Of a DNA stretch of 5,546 nt, positions 1-5,071 are shown one piece after another. Both the position numbers and the translations under genes were made by a program. Source of the DNA: an uncultured Selenomonadales bacterium (GTDB taxonomy: Bacteria; Bacillota; Negativicutes; Selenomonadales; Selenomonadaceae); assembly GCA_937915725.1 (NCBI GenBank), contig CALGGV010000226.1, positions 1 through 5,546 of the forward strand, read 5' to 3'. The notes beneath the pieces are model-generated. The model saw only the letters and a list, made by a program, of their open reading frames with translations. It made no database searches and was not told the DNA's origin. Each line of letters begins with the position of its first letter. The stretch's first letter is position 1.

Positions 1-1278
1 ACCGACGCGCCCGCCGAAATTAGTTGCGTACCTAACACCGACGCGGAAAAAATCAATCTCAATGTTGCGGAAAATACCGACGCCGAAAATGTTACGTTCA
101 ATCTGGCAACCGACGCGGAAAATGACAACACCGACGCGGAAAAAATCACCGACGATACTTTTGACGTTGAAACTGTACTTTCCATTTCCGCCGCAACTAT
201 CACCGACGCCATTTACGTTAGCATTGACGCAACCGCCCTTGATACGTACATTGCCATTTTCAAACAGGGGGATATGTTTATGAAAAAGGGTATGGCGCTG
301 AAAATGATAGCACTTGCCTTGATTGATTATTTCAACCTGTACACCGACAAAGGTTACAACAACGTTTACGCGTTTGCTGAAGGTGAATTGAAACTTGCAA
401 AACAAACGGCGCGCCGCTATCTTCAAACCGCAACGCAATTCTACGATATTCAGAAAATCGCAACCGACGTGCAGTTGAAAGAATTGCTTGACGAAAATGG
501 AAATTTCAAGAAAAACCCCAAATTCACGGCACTTTCGATTTTCGCTGATTCCAAAGGCAACGATTTTACGCCCGCCGCCCTGCAGGCTATCACCGCCATT
601 TCGGTTGACGATATTAAATCTTTACTCATAAGCGGCGAATTGACGTATGATATGACAGTGCCGGAAATTAGAAATGCGGTAAGCAAGTACCGCAAAAGCG
701 CGAAAAAAGCCGCCCGCGCCGCTAAACTTGACAATACCGACGCCGCCGCTGAAAATGACAACACGGCGGGCGTGCAGGCAGAAAAAATCGCAACCGACGC
801 TGGCACTGGTACCGACGCGCTGAAAAAAGCACTTGCCTTAATCGCAAAACTGCAGGCGGAAAATGACGCATTGAAGGCAGAAAATGACGAATTGCACCGT
901 ATGATTGACAGTATATCACAAGGGTACGAAAATCGCATTGAAGAATTGAACGGCACGATTGACACGGTTACCGCCGAATATGAAGATAAGCTTGACGTTG
1001 TTACGGCGGAAAATGCGCTGTTGCGTGAACAAATTTACAGCCTTGACAAATACGCAACCGACGCCGAAAATTACAATCTTGCAAATACCGACGCCGCTAT
1101 TTGGGATATTGTCGAAGTTGGTAACATTAATCCGCAAATGCAGGCGCTTTACGAAAAAATGAAACTTGCCAAAACCGCCGGTACCGACGCCGCCGCTAAC
1201 ACCGACGCCCCGCATTATTCGCCCGCGCTGGCAACTTATGTATTCGTTGACGATACCGACGATACCGACGCCATTTGA
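1..1278 (+). CDS. 5'-partial acidic protein with putative helix-turn-helix domain, coiled coil and Thr-Asp-Ala repeats
   Basis: The frame is open from base 1 to the TGA at 1276-1278 (425 residues), so the gene probably starts upstream. Residues 1-75 are an acidic low-complexity stretch with six Thr-Asp-Ala (TDA) units. Residues about 92-147 form a helical domain ending in AFAEGELKLAKQTARRYLQT, which looks like a helix-turn-helix. Residues about 178-232 form a second unit (ISVDDIKSLLISGELTYDMT followed by VPEIRNAV), a pattern I associate with DNA-binding regulators on Firmicute mobile elements. A basic KSAKKAARAAK patch follows, then a coiled coil at about 272-350 (AENDALKAENDEL) and an acidic TDA-rich tail. 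A DNA-binding or scaffold role is inferred, not shown. Internal ATGs at 274, 280 and 292 are alternative starts; the one at 280 has AGGGGG 8 nt upstream. I prefer the longer frame because codon use and TDA units continue unbroken and no ATG, GTG or TTG lies in frame before 274. There are fourteen exact ACCGACGC octamers, all in the TDA frame. Confidence 0.8.
   Translation, partial: TDAPAEISCVPNTDAEKINLNVAENTDAENVTFNLATDAENDNTDAEKITDDTFDVETVLSISAATITDAIYVSIDATALDTYIAIFKQGDMFMKKGMALKMIALALIDYFNLYTDKGYNNVYAFAEGELKLAKQTARRYLQTATQFYDIQKIATDVQLKELLDENGNFKKNPKFTALSIFADSKGNDFTPAALQAITAISVDDIKSLLISGELTYDMTVPEIRNAVSKYRKSAKKAARAAKLDNTDAAAENDNTAGVQAEKIATDAGTGTDALKKALALIAKLQAENDALKAENDELHRMIDSISQGYENRIEELNGTIDTVTAEYEDKLDVVTAENALLREQIYSLDKYATDAENYNLANTDAAIWDIVEVGNINPQMQALYEKMKLAKTAGTDAAANTDAPHYSPALATYVFVDDTDDTDAI
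20..35 (-). promoter_or_regulatory. operator-like palindrome, site A (inside coding frame)
   Basis: TTAGTTGCGTACCTAA is the reverse orientation of the element found in the gene junctions (TTAGGTACGCAACTAA on the - strand). It is followed after one base by an ACCGACGC octamer at 37-44. It lies inside the open frame of the first gene, the only full-length copy inside a gene here. Either the site is tolerated in an acidic linker, or this stretch was once intergenic and has been absorbed into the frame. Confidence 0.5.
1252..1269 (+). repeat. tandem 9-bp repeat (GATACCGAC)x2
   Basis: Two perfect GATACCGAC units run into GCC, encoding Asp-Thr-Asp-Asp-Thr-Asp-Ala at the C-terminus of the first gene. 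The units are variants of the ACCGACGC word at a 9-bp step, so the reading frame is kept whatever the copy number. Confidence 0.75.
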
Positions 1279-1292
1279 TAATCTAGCCTATA

Positions 1293-1302
1293 GGTACGTA
1301 CC
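1293..1302. promoter_or_regulatory. operator-like palindrome, site B
   Basis: GGTACGTACC is a perfect 10-bp palindrome, preceded by TA, so it matches the core of the TTAGGTA...TACCTAA element with less conserved flanks. Its last three bases are the first three of the ACCGACGC octamer at 1300-1307, so the two words are physically fused. Confidence 0.5.
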
Positions 1303-1319
1303 GACGCCACGTAACCATA

Positions 1320-1335
1320 TTAGGTACGTATCTAA
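1320..1335 (+). promoter_or_regulatory. operator-like palindrome, site C
   Basis: TTAGGTACGTATCTAA is a 16-nt inverted repeat with CG at its centre and a single mismatched pair between arms. It lies 42 bp upstream of the start at 1378 and 26 bp before its ribosome binding site. It shares TTAGGTACGTA and CTAA with site G. Confidence 0.55.
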
Positions 1336-1377
1336 TTTCGCGAATATAAATCTGTTTCACTGAAAGGAAAATGTATC

Positions 1378-1818
1378 ATGTTCAAAAGTAAACTTGCCAA
1401 AATCGCCGCCAAAACGCTTGCCAATGGCACGTACACGCCGCTTGACGATATTATTAAAAATTACCCTGCAGGCGTCAAGGTCAACGGTATCACTGTCAAG
1501 GCGGCAAAAAACACCGCTAATGCTTATGCGTTCAATTTTATCGCAACCGACGCAACCGACGCAACCGACGCAACCGACGATACCGACGCCCGCCCGTATT
1601 TTTTCGCTGAAAGCGGCGATTTGAAAAAGCTGGTTGACGCCTGGCTTGACGAAATGACGGTAGACGAAATTGATACGGCGCTTGCGGAAAATCCTATCAC
1701 CTTGCGCATTTACAAAATCACCACGCGCAACAACCGCCCTTACGTCAAGGCGCATATCATTGACGATACCGACGCTGAAAATGACAATCACAACAACGAA
1801 GGCAACACCGACGCATAA
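1378..1818 (+). CDS. 146-aa acidic protein of unknown function; possible single-stranded DNA binding protein by position
   Basis: The ATG at 1378 is preceded by GAAAGGA (1362-1368) with 9 nt spacing. The out-of-frame ATG at 1371 is too close to the site. The protein has a basic N-terminus (MFKSKLAKIAAKTLANGTYT), a predicted beta-rich stretch (VKVNGITV, AYAFNFIA), a low-complexity TDA insert at residues 57-71, a second ordered part (RPYFFAESGDLKKLVDAWLD, then ITLRIYKITTRNNRPYVKAHII), and an acidic tail DDTDAENDNHNNEGNTDA. I do not recognise a family. In phi29 the gene two places upstream of the terminal protein is the SSB (gp5, about 124 aa), and an acidic C-terminal tail is common in SSBs, so SSB is a reasonable guess only. 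Six exact octamers lie in frame; the last ends one base before the TAA triplet is completed. Confidence 0.75.
   Translation: MFKSKLAKIAAKTLANGTYTPLDDIIKNYPAGVKVNGITVKAAKNTANAYAFNFIATDATDATDATDDTDARPYFFAESGDLKKLVDAWLDEMTVDEIDTALAENPITLRIYKITTRNNRPYVKAHIIDDTDAENDNHNNEGNTDA
1543..1578 (+). repeat. tandem 9-bp repeat (GCAACCGAC)x4
   Basis: Four perfect GCAACCGAC units (1543, 1552, 1561, 1570) followed by a diverged GATACCGAC unit encode Ala-Thr-Asp repeats between two ordered parts of the 146-aa protein. The 9-bp unit is a multiple of three, so copy-number change by slippage would lengthen or shorten the linker without a frameshift. Confidence 0.9.
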
Positions 1819-1836
1819 TTTCCAAGGCGCGGCAAT

Positions 1837-1858
1837 TTGACAATCTGGCAACCGACAA
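1837..1858 (+). repeat. 22-bp direct repeat, copy 1
   Basis: It begins TTGACAATCTGGCAACCGAC and continues AA, identical to 1911-1932. Its 16-nt inner word CAATCTGGCAACCGAC also occurs inside the first gene at 99-114, where it encodes part of Asn-Leu-Ala-Thr-Asp. The word ends in the ACCGAC core of the octamer family. Confidence 0.9.
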
Positions 1859-1859
1859 A

Positions 1860-1912
1860 AGGCGGCGCTTTGATTAGGTATCATACCTGCTTGCAAAGTC
1901 AAGGCGCCGCTT
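1860..1912 (+). other. potential 16-bp RNA stem-loop between the direct repeats
   Basis: Bases 1860-1875 can pair with 1897-1912 over 16 bp, with three G-U pairs (1861/1911, 1869/1903, 1874/1898). Seven consecutive Watson-Crick pairs join GCGGCGC (1862-1868) to GCGCCGC (1904-1910). The 21-nt loop contains AGGTATCATACCT (1876-1888), which could form its own 5-bp hairpin and is also operator site D. Only two T follow the stem, so it is a poor intrinsic terminator. An attenuator, processing site or structured small RNA is possible. Confidence 0.6.
1874..1890 (+). promoter_or_regulatory. operator-like palindrome, site D
   Basis: TTAGGTATCATACCTGC contains the perfect inverted repeat AGGTAT-C-ATACCT (1876-1888). 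It matches site F except for the last two bases. It is 92 bp from the next start codon, within the loop of the potential stem. Confidence 0.55.
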
Positions 1913-1932
1913 GACAATCTGGCAACCGACAA
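1911..1932 (+). repeat. 22-bp direct repeat, copy 2
   Basis: This copy is identical to 1837-1858 at a 74-bp offset. It starts within the closing base pairs of the potential stem and is followed after 8 bp by operator-like site E. Confidence 0.9.
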
Positions 1933-1940
1933 TCACGCGT

Positions 1941-1957
1941 TTAGGTATCGTAACTAA
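1941..1957 (+). promoter_or_regulatory. operator-like palindrome, site E
   Basis: TTAGGTATCGTAACTAA is a 17-nt inverted repeat with imperfect right arm. It ends 3 nt before the GAAAGG ribosome binding site (1961-1966) of the 65-aa gene, so a bound protein would sit very close to the translation start region of that gene. Confidence 0.55.
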
Positions 1958-1979
1958 TTTGAAAGGCAGGTGAAATATA

Positions 1980-2177
1980 GTGTCGATTGAACGTTATCAG
2001 AATCAGATAAAACTTATTGAAAAACGCATTGCAATACACCACGCGGAATTTGATACTCAGCTTGCACGTGGTAACATACAAAGCGCACAAATGCATTATA
2101 TGCATATGACGCAATGGATTAAAATTCGTGCAGAAATACAGGCAAAACTTGACACGCTTATTCTTGCTGAATTTTGA
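1980..2177 (+). CDS. 65-aa helical protein of unknown function (GTG start)
   Basis: GTG at 1980 is preceded by GAAAGGCAGG (1961-1970), whose AGG ends 9 nt before the start, and the frame closes with TGA at 2175-2177. The product (start MSIERYQNQIKLIEKRIAIH) has heptad-like hydrophobic spacing and no cysteine or membrane segment, suggesting a short two-helix or coiled-coil protein. It lies 17 bp upstream of the terminal-protein candidate and is probably translated from the same transcript. It occupies the slot of the phi29 gp4 regulator but is half that length and shows no similarity I can recognise. It has no octamer or TDA, unlike the two genes before it. Confidence 0.75.
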   Translation: MSIERYQNQIKLIEKRIAIHHAEFDTQLARGNIQSAQMHYMHMTQWIKIRAEIQAKLDTLILAEF

Positions 2178-2194
2178 AATGCAGGTGAATTGAC

Positions 2195-2929
2195 ATGGCA
2201 GGCAACAGATTGACAATCGCCTATATCCGTGACGGCACTTTGAATGTTACCATACCAGAATTGACACATCTTGACAGGCAACAGCTTTACGATTTAGTAG
2301 GCAAGCGGCTTTTTGAAAATGCTAACCGACGTGTTAGAAATATCCGCGTCAAGAAAGATTTAGTTTCAAAATCCGTGTATGACGTTATGCATAGCGGCGG
2401 GCTTTTTTCGGCACGTGGCAAGGATAAAGACCAGCTGCTTAACGAAATACGGCGCGCGAATAATTTCCTGTTGCAACAAGATTCTACCGTGAAGGGCGCT
2501 AAACAATACACTGCAGACGTGAATCAGCGTACACCGAATTTGACTGCAGGCGAGAAAAAAATCATGTGGGATATTTACCGCAACATTGAAGTGAATCACC
2601 CTATCTATATGGCAGAATTGAAACGTAAGACAGGCGCATATGGTGATAGTCATAGGTTGGTAAGATATGTCGAAACAGTTGTAAAACAAAACCGCGCGCT
2701 TTTTCCTTCAGGTTTAGCAGGCGATTTAGTTAGCAGTACCAAAAAAGAAATACGTGCAACGGCAGGCGAAAGGGCGCGGGCGATTGAAGAAATTAAAGCT
2801 TACTTGCGCCGTGAAGTATCACAATACGAAAAACAAATAGCACGTAGCCAGAAAAAATCTTTATCTGTTGCATACACCGACGCGGTAGAATTTTTGAGAA
2901 ACGGCACTGTAGATATTGAACTGGTTTAG
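2195..2929 (+). CDS. putative terminal protein (primer for DNA replication)
   Basis: ATG at 2195 follows AGGTGA (2183-2188) with 6 nt spacing; TAG at 2927-2929 lies inside operator-like site F. The 244-residue product is basic and mostly helical: a KRLFENANRRVRNIRVKKDL patch at about 37-56, a segment NEIRRANNFLLQ...STVKGAKQY at about 83-105, and a charged helical part (KKEIRATAGERARAIEEIKA) near 183-202. phi29 terminal protein has 266 residues, lies immediately upstream of the polymerase, is basic, and carries dAMP on a serine near its C-terminus. Position, size and charge match. No diagnostic motif is visible, and the priming residue cannot be chosen between the C-terminal Ser, Thr and Tyr residues. 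Its only octamer (2876-2883) encodes TDA at residues 228-230, close to the C-terminus. A separate DNA-binding replication protein is the main alternative. Confidence 0.65.
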   Translation: MAGNRLTIAYIRDGTLNVTIPELTHLDRQQLYDLVGKRLFENANRRVRNIRVKKDLVSKSVYDVMHSGGLFSARGKDKDQLLNEIRRANNFLLQQDSTVKGAKQYTADVNQRTPNLTAGEKKIMWDIYRNIEVNHPIYMAELKRKTGAYGDSHRLVRYVETVVKQNRALFPSGLAGDLVSSTKKEIRATAGERARAIEEIKAYLRREVSQYEKQIARSQKKSLSVAYTDAVEFLRNGTVDIELV

Positions 2930-2942
2930 GTATCATACCTAA
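2926..2942. promoter_or_regulatory. operator-like palindrome, site F (perfect, overlaps stop codon)
   Basis: TTAGGTAT-C-ATACCTAA is a perfect 17-nt inverted repeat and the best copy in the window. It contains the TAG stop of the terminal-protein candidate and ends 9 nt before the GAAAGG site of the polymerase gene. With a one-base centre it is better read as a dimer binding site on DNA than as an RNA hairpin. Confidence 0.65.
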
Positions 2943-2965
2943 TCAATAATCGAAAGGCGCATAAC

Positions 2966-5029
2966 ATGAAATTAGACAATCAATATTATACATTCAATCA
3001 AAGTGAAACGTTTCTTACCGACGCCCTTTCTTCAATCACACAAGGCGATATTATCAGTCAAAAAGATATTAGATATGTCAACCTGCCTTGCGCGTTCGAT
3101 ATTGAAACGTCAAGCTTTTACACCGACGCGGGCGAAAAACACGCCTGTTGTTATTGCTGGCAATTCGGCTTAAACGGTTTTGTTATCGTCGGCAGGAATT
3201 TGAAAGACGATTTTCCGGCGCTGGTTACGGCACTATCTAAAAAGTTGTGTCTATGGAATTACAAGCGGCTTATATGCTACGTACACAATCTGTCATATGA
3301 ATTTCAATGGATACGGAAAATGTTCACGTGGCAGGAAATTATGGCAAATAAAATTCGTCAACCGTTCAAGGCGCTTGCGTCGGTAGGTATCGAATTTCGT
3401 TGCAGTTACATTCTGTCTAGCTACAATCTGGCAACCGTTGCCAAAAATTTGCGGTACCATAAAATTGCAAAGTTCACTGAAAAAATGGATTATACCAAAA
3501 TTAGACACGCTGGCACTGCACTTACTACCGACGAAATTTCATACGCAATAAATGACGTGTTAATAGTAATGGCGTATATCAGCGAAGAAATTGAACTTGC
3601 AGGCGGCGCAATTTACGATATTCCGTTGACGAATACAGGCAGGGTACGCAGGTACTGCCGTAAACATTCAAATACGTACAGGAAAAAAGTTAGCGGATTT
3701 ACCTTAACCGCTGAATCATACCGCGCCGCTAAACTTGCGTTTCAAGGCGGCTTTACACATGCGAATAGCCGGTACGTCGGTAAAACCTTGAACGGCGTCG
3801 GTAGTTATGACTTTACGTCTAGCTATCCTTATGTTATGGTATCAGAAAAATTTCCAATGTCAACACCGCAACTGGTTGAAATAAAACATTCGGCGCAATT
3901 TTTCAGTAACCTTAACTTGAATTGTTGCATTTTCCAAATAACTTTCTACAATCTTTACTCAAAAGGAAATGACAACTTCATTAGTGCAAGCCGTTGCCAA
4001 TACATTCATGGAGCAACTTTCGACAATGGCAGGGTGTATTCAGCAGCCGAATTGACTACCACTATCACCGAAATTGACTTCAAAATTATCGTGGCAAGTT
4101 ACACTTTCGACAATTTCAAAATTGGCAACTTTTACGCCTGCAAGAAAGATTTTCTGCCGTTGCAATTCGTGCAAGCTATTCTGAAATTGTACACCGACAA
4201 AACTACGCTGAAAGGCGTGGAAGGCAAGGAAACTGAATACCTGTCGTCAAAAGGTATGCTGAATAGTTGCTATGGAATGTGTGTTACTGATATTGTGAGA
4301 GACGAATATAATTATGACAACACCGACGCGGATTGGGTTACAGTGCACCCAGATTTAGACGAAAAAATTTATGACTACAATACCGACAAAAGCCGTTTCT
4401 TGTTTTACTTGTGGGGTGTGTACGTAACTGCATATGCGAGATTTAACCTAATCACCAACATTCTCAAATTAGGTGCAGATTATGTATATGCAGATACTGA
4501 TTCAATCAAATTCCTGCACGTCGGTAAAAACCAGCACATTTTCGACGAATATAATCAGCGCGTAATTACCAAATTGAAAAATGTGGCAAGTGCACGCAAC
4601 ATTCCTTTCGACGCCTTTCAACCTAAAACTATCAATGGCGTTTCAAAACTTTTAGGTGTATTTGACTTTGAAGGTGAATATAAGCAATTCCGTACTTTAG
4701 GTGCTAAACGATACTGTTACACCGACGATAAAGGCAAGTTACATTTAACCGTTGCGGGCGTCAACAAGAAAAAGGGCGTCGGTGCTTTGAAGTCAATCGA
4801 AGATTTTACATTCAACCTGGTATTCGACGTTGAAAATTGCGGTAAACTTACACATACATACATTGACGAAGAAATTTCCGGCACTGTAGTTGACTATTTG
4901 GGCGGCGTCGGTAGGTATCATGAATTATCAGCGGTACACCTTGAACCTACCACTTATGAAATGACACTTGCCAGCGAATACGGCTTATTCTTGAACGAAA
5001 TTGAAGGGCTTGACATTACAAGCTTTTAG
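2966..5029 (+). CDS. protein-primed family B DNA polymerase (phi29 type)
   Basis: The polymerase starts from the terminal protein, replicates by strand displacement and proofreads. ATG at 2966 follows GAAAGG (2952-2957) with 8 nt spacing. Exonuclease motifs: Exo I FDIET (D45, E47), Exo II HNLSYEF (N108, E112), Exo III YAIND (Y193, D197). Next is FQGGF (259-263), the counterpart of the phi29 YxGG link. Polymerase motifs: A is YDFTSSYP (D282), B is KGMLNSCYG (K429, N433, Y437), C is YADTDS (D510, D512), and KRY (K581, Y583) is the KxY motif. At 687 residues it is about 110 longer than phi29 polymerase. The extra length is an N-terminal extension of about 33 residues, plus growth between motif A and B, between C and KxY, and at the C-terminus. 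TDA units lie at 18-20, 53-55 and 453-455; the last falls between motifs B and C, where phi29 has TPR2. Exo II has Glu where phi29 has Asp66. Confidence 0.97.
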   Translation: MKLDNQYYTFNQSETFLTDALSSITQGDIISQKDIRYVNLPCAFDIETSSFYTDAGEKHACCYCWQFGLNGFVIVGRNLKDDFPALVTALSKKLCLWNYKRLICYVHNLSYEFQWIRKMFTWQEIMANKIRQPFKALASVGIEFRCSYILSSYNLATVAKNLRYHKIAKFTEKMDYTKIRHAGTALTTDEISYAINDVLIVMAYISEEIELAGGAIYDIPLTNTGRVRRYCRKHSNTYRKKVSGFTLTAESYRAAKLAFQGGFTHANSRYVGKTLNGVGSYDFTSSYPYVMVSEKFPMSTPQLVEIKHSAQFFSNLNLNCCIFQITFYNLYSKGNDNFISASRCQYIHGATFDNGRVYSAAELTTTITEIDFKIIVASYTFDNFKIGNFYACKKDFLPLQFVQAILKLYTDKTTLKGVEGKETEYLSSKGMLNSCYGMCVTDIVRDEYNYDNTDADWVTVHPDLDEKIYDYNTDKSRFLFYLWGVYVTAYARFNLITNILKLGADYVYADTDSIKFLHVGKNQHIFDEYNQRVITKLKNVASARNIPFDAFQPKTINGVSKLLGVFDFEGEYKQFRTLGAKRYCYTDDKGKLHLTVAGVNKKKGVGALKSIEDFTFNLVFDVENCGKLTHTYIDEEISGTVVDYLGGVGRYHELSAVHLEPTTYEMTLASEYGLFLNEIEGLDITSF
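3377..3391 (-). repeat. 15-bp octamer/half-operator fusion, copy 1
   Basis: GCGTCGGTAGGTATC joins a complement octamer to a TAGGTATC half-site. Here it is read in frame as Ala-Ser-Val-Gly-Ile in the polymerase exonuclease domain. The identical 15-mer at 4905 is read in another frame. Confidence 0.8.
3424..3437 (+). repeat. further copy of the CAATCTGGCAACCG word
   Basis: These 14 bases are identical to the inner part of the 22-bp direct repeat (1841 and 1915) and to 99-112. Here they encode Asn-Leu-Ala-Thr in the polymerase, just upstream of the Exo III region. The match breaks after ACCG. Confidence 0.6.
4905..4919 (-). repeat. 15-bp octamer/half-operator fusion, copy 2
   Basis: This is GCGTCGGTAGGTATC again, now read as Gly-Val-Gly-Arg-Tyr (GGC GTC GGT AGG TAT) in the C-terminal part of the polymerase. 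The frame is shifted by one relative to the copy at 3377. Confidence 0.8.
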
Positions 5030-5041
5030 GTACGTAACTAA
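5026..5041 (+). promoter_or_regulatory. operator-like palindrome, site G (overlaps stop codon)
   Basis: TTAGGTACGTAACTAA is a 16-nt inverted repeat with one mismatched pair. It contains the polymerase TAG stop (5027-5029). An ACCGACGC octamer follows after two bases (5044-5051), and then GAAAGGA (5058-5064), so all three elements are packed into the 42-bp gap before the ATPase gene. Confidence 0.55.
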
Positions 5042-5071
5042 TTACCGACGCTGGCACGAAAGGAAATACCA

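Larger units (their letters stand above)
1279..1377 (+). other. 99-bp gap with two operator-like palindromes, one octamer and the next gene's ribosome binding site
   Basis: After the TGA at 1276-1278 a TAA follows directly in frame, giving a double stop. The gap holds site B (1293-1302), overlapping an octamer (1300-1307), site C (1320-1335), and GAAAGGA at 1362-1368. No convincing -35/-10 pair and no G+C hairpin followed by a T-run is visible. Confidence 0.7.
1819..1979 (+). other. 161-bp intergenic region: duplicated cassette with direct repeats, stem-loop and two operator-like sites
   Basis: This is the largest gap in the window. It reads as two related halves, 1823-1890 and 1900-1957. 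Each has a GC-rich lead (CAAGGCGCSGC), the 22-bp direct repeat, a short spacer, and then an operator-like palindrome (D, then E). The repeat starts with TTGACA, but no -10-like hexamer lies 16-18 bp downstream of either copy. The region ends with the ribosome binding site of the 65-aa gene. It may hold a regulatory RNA or leader; nothing here proves transcription. Confidence 0.65.

Noticed and set aside
450..965. 171-codon open frame on the - strand
   Set aside because: It is a shadow of the first gene: composition follows the complement of the TDA-rich coding strand, and there is no sensible ribosome binding site or recognisable protein.
916..1363. Short alternative-frame reading frames over the first gene (+ and -)
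   Set aside because: They are caused by the repeated words; no start signals and no coding-like composition.
1..1814. CRISPR array
   Set aside because: The repeats are 8-9 bp, irregularly spaced, mostly in coding frame, and there are no uniform spacers.
1860..1912. Rho-independent terminator
   Set aside because: The stem is good, but only two T follow it and the loop is long.
1357..1932. 191-codon open frame on the - strand across the 146-aa gene and the following gap
   Set aside because: It is antisense to a gene with a good ribosome binding site, and its Val-Gly-Cys repeat is just the complement of the 9-bp tandem array.
1837..1939. Sigma-70 promoters from the TTGACA in the direct repeats
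   Set aside because: No TATAAT-like hexamer lies 16-18 bp downstream of either copy (AGGCGG and CACGCG sit there).
2091..2105. ATGCAT-TAT-ATGCAT repeat in the 65-aa gene
   Set aside because: It encodes Met-His-Tyr-Met-His, stands alone in the window, and needs no explanation beyond codon choice.
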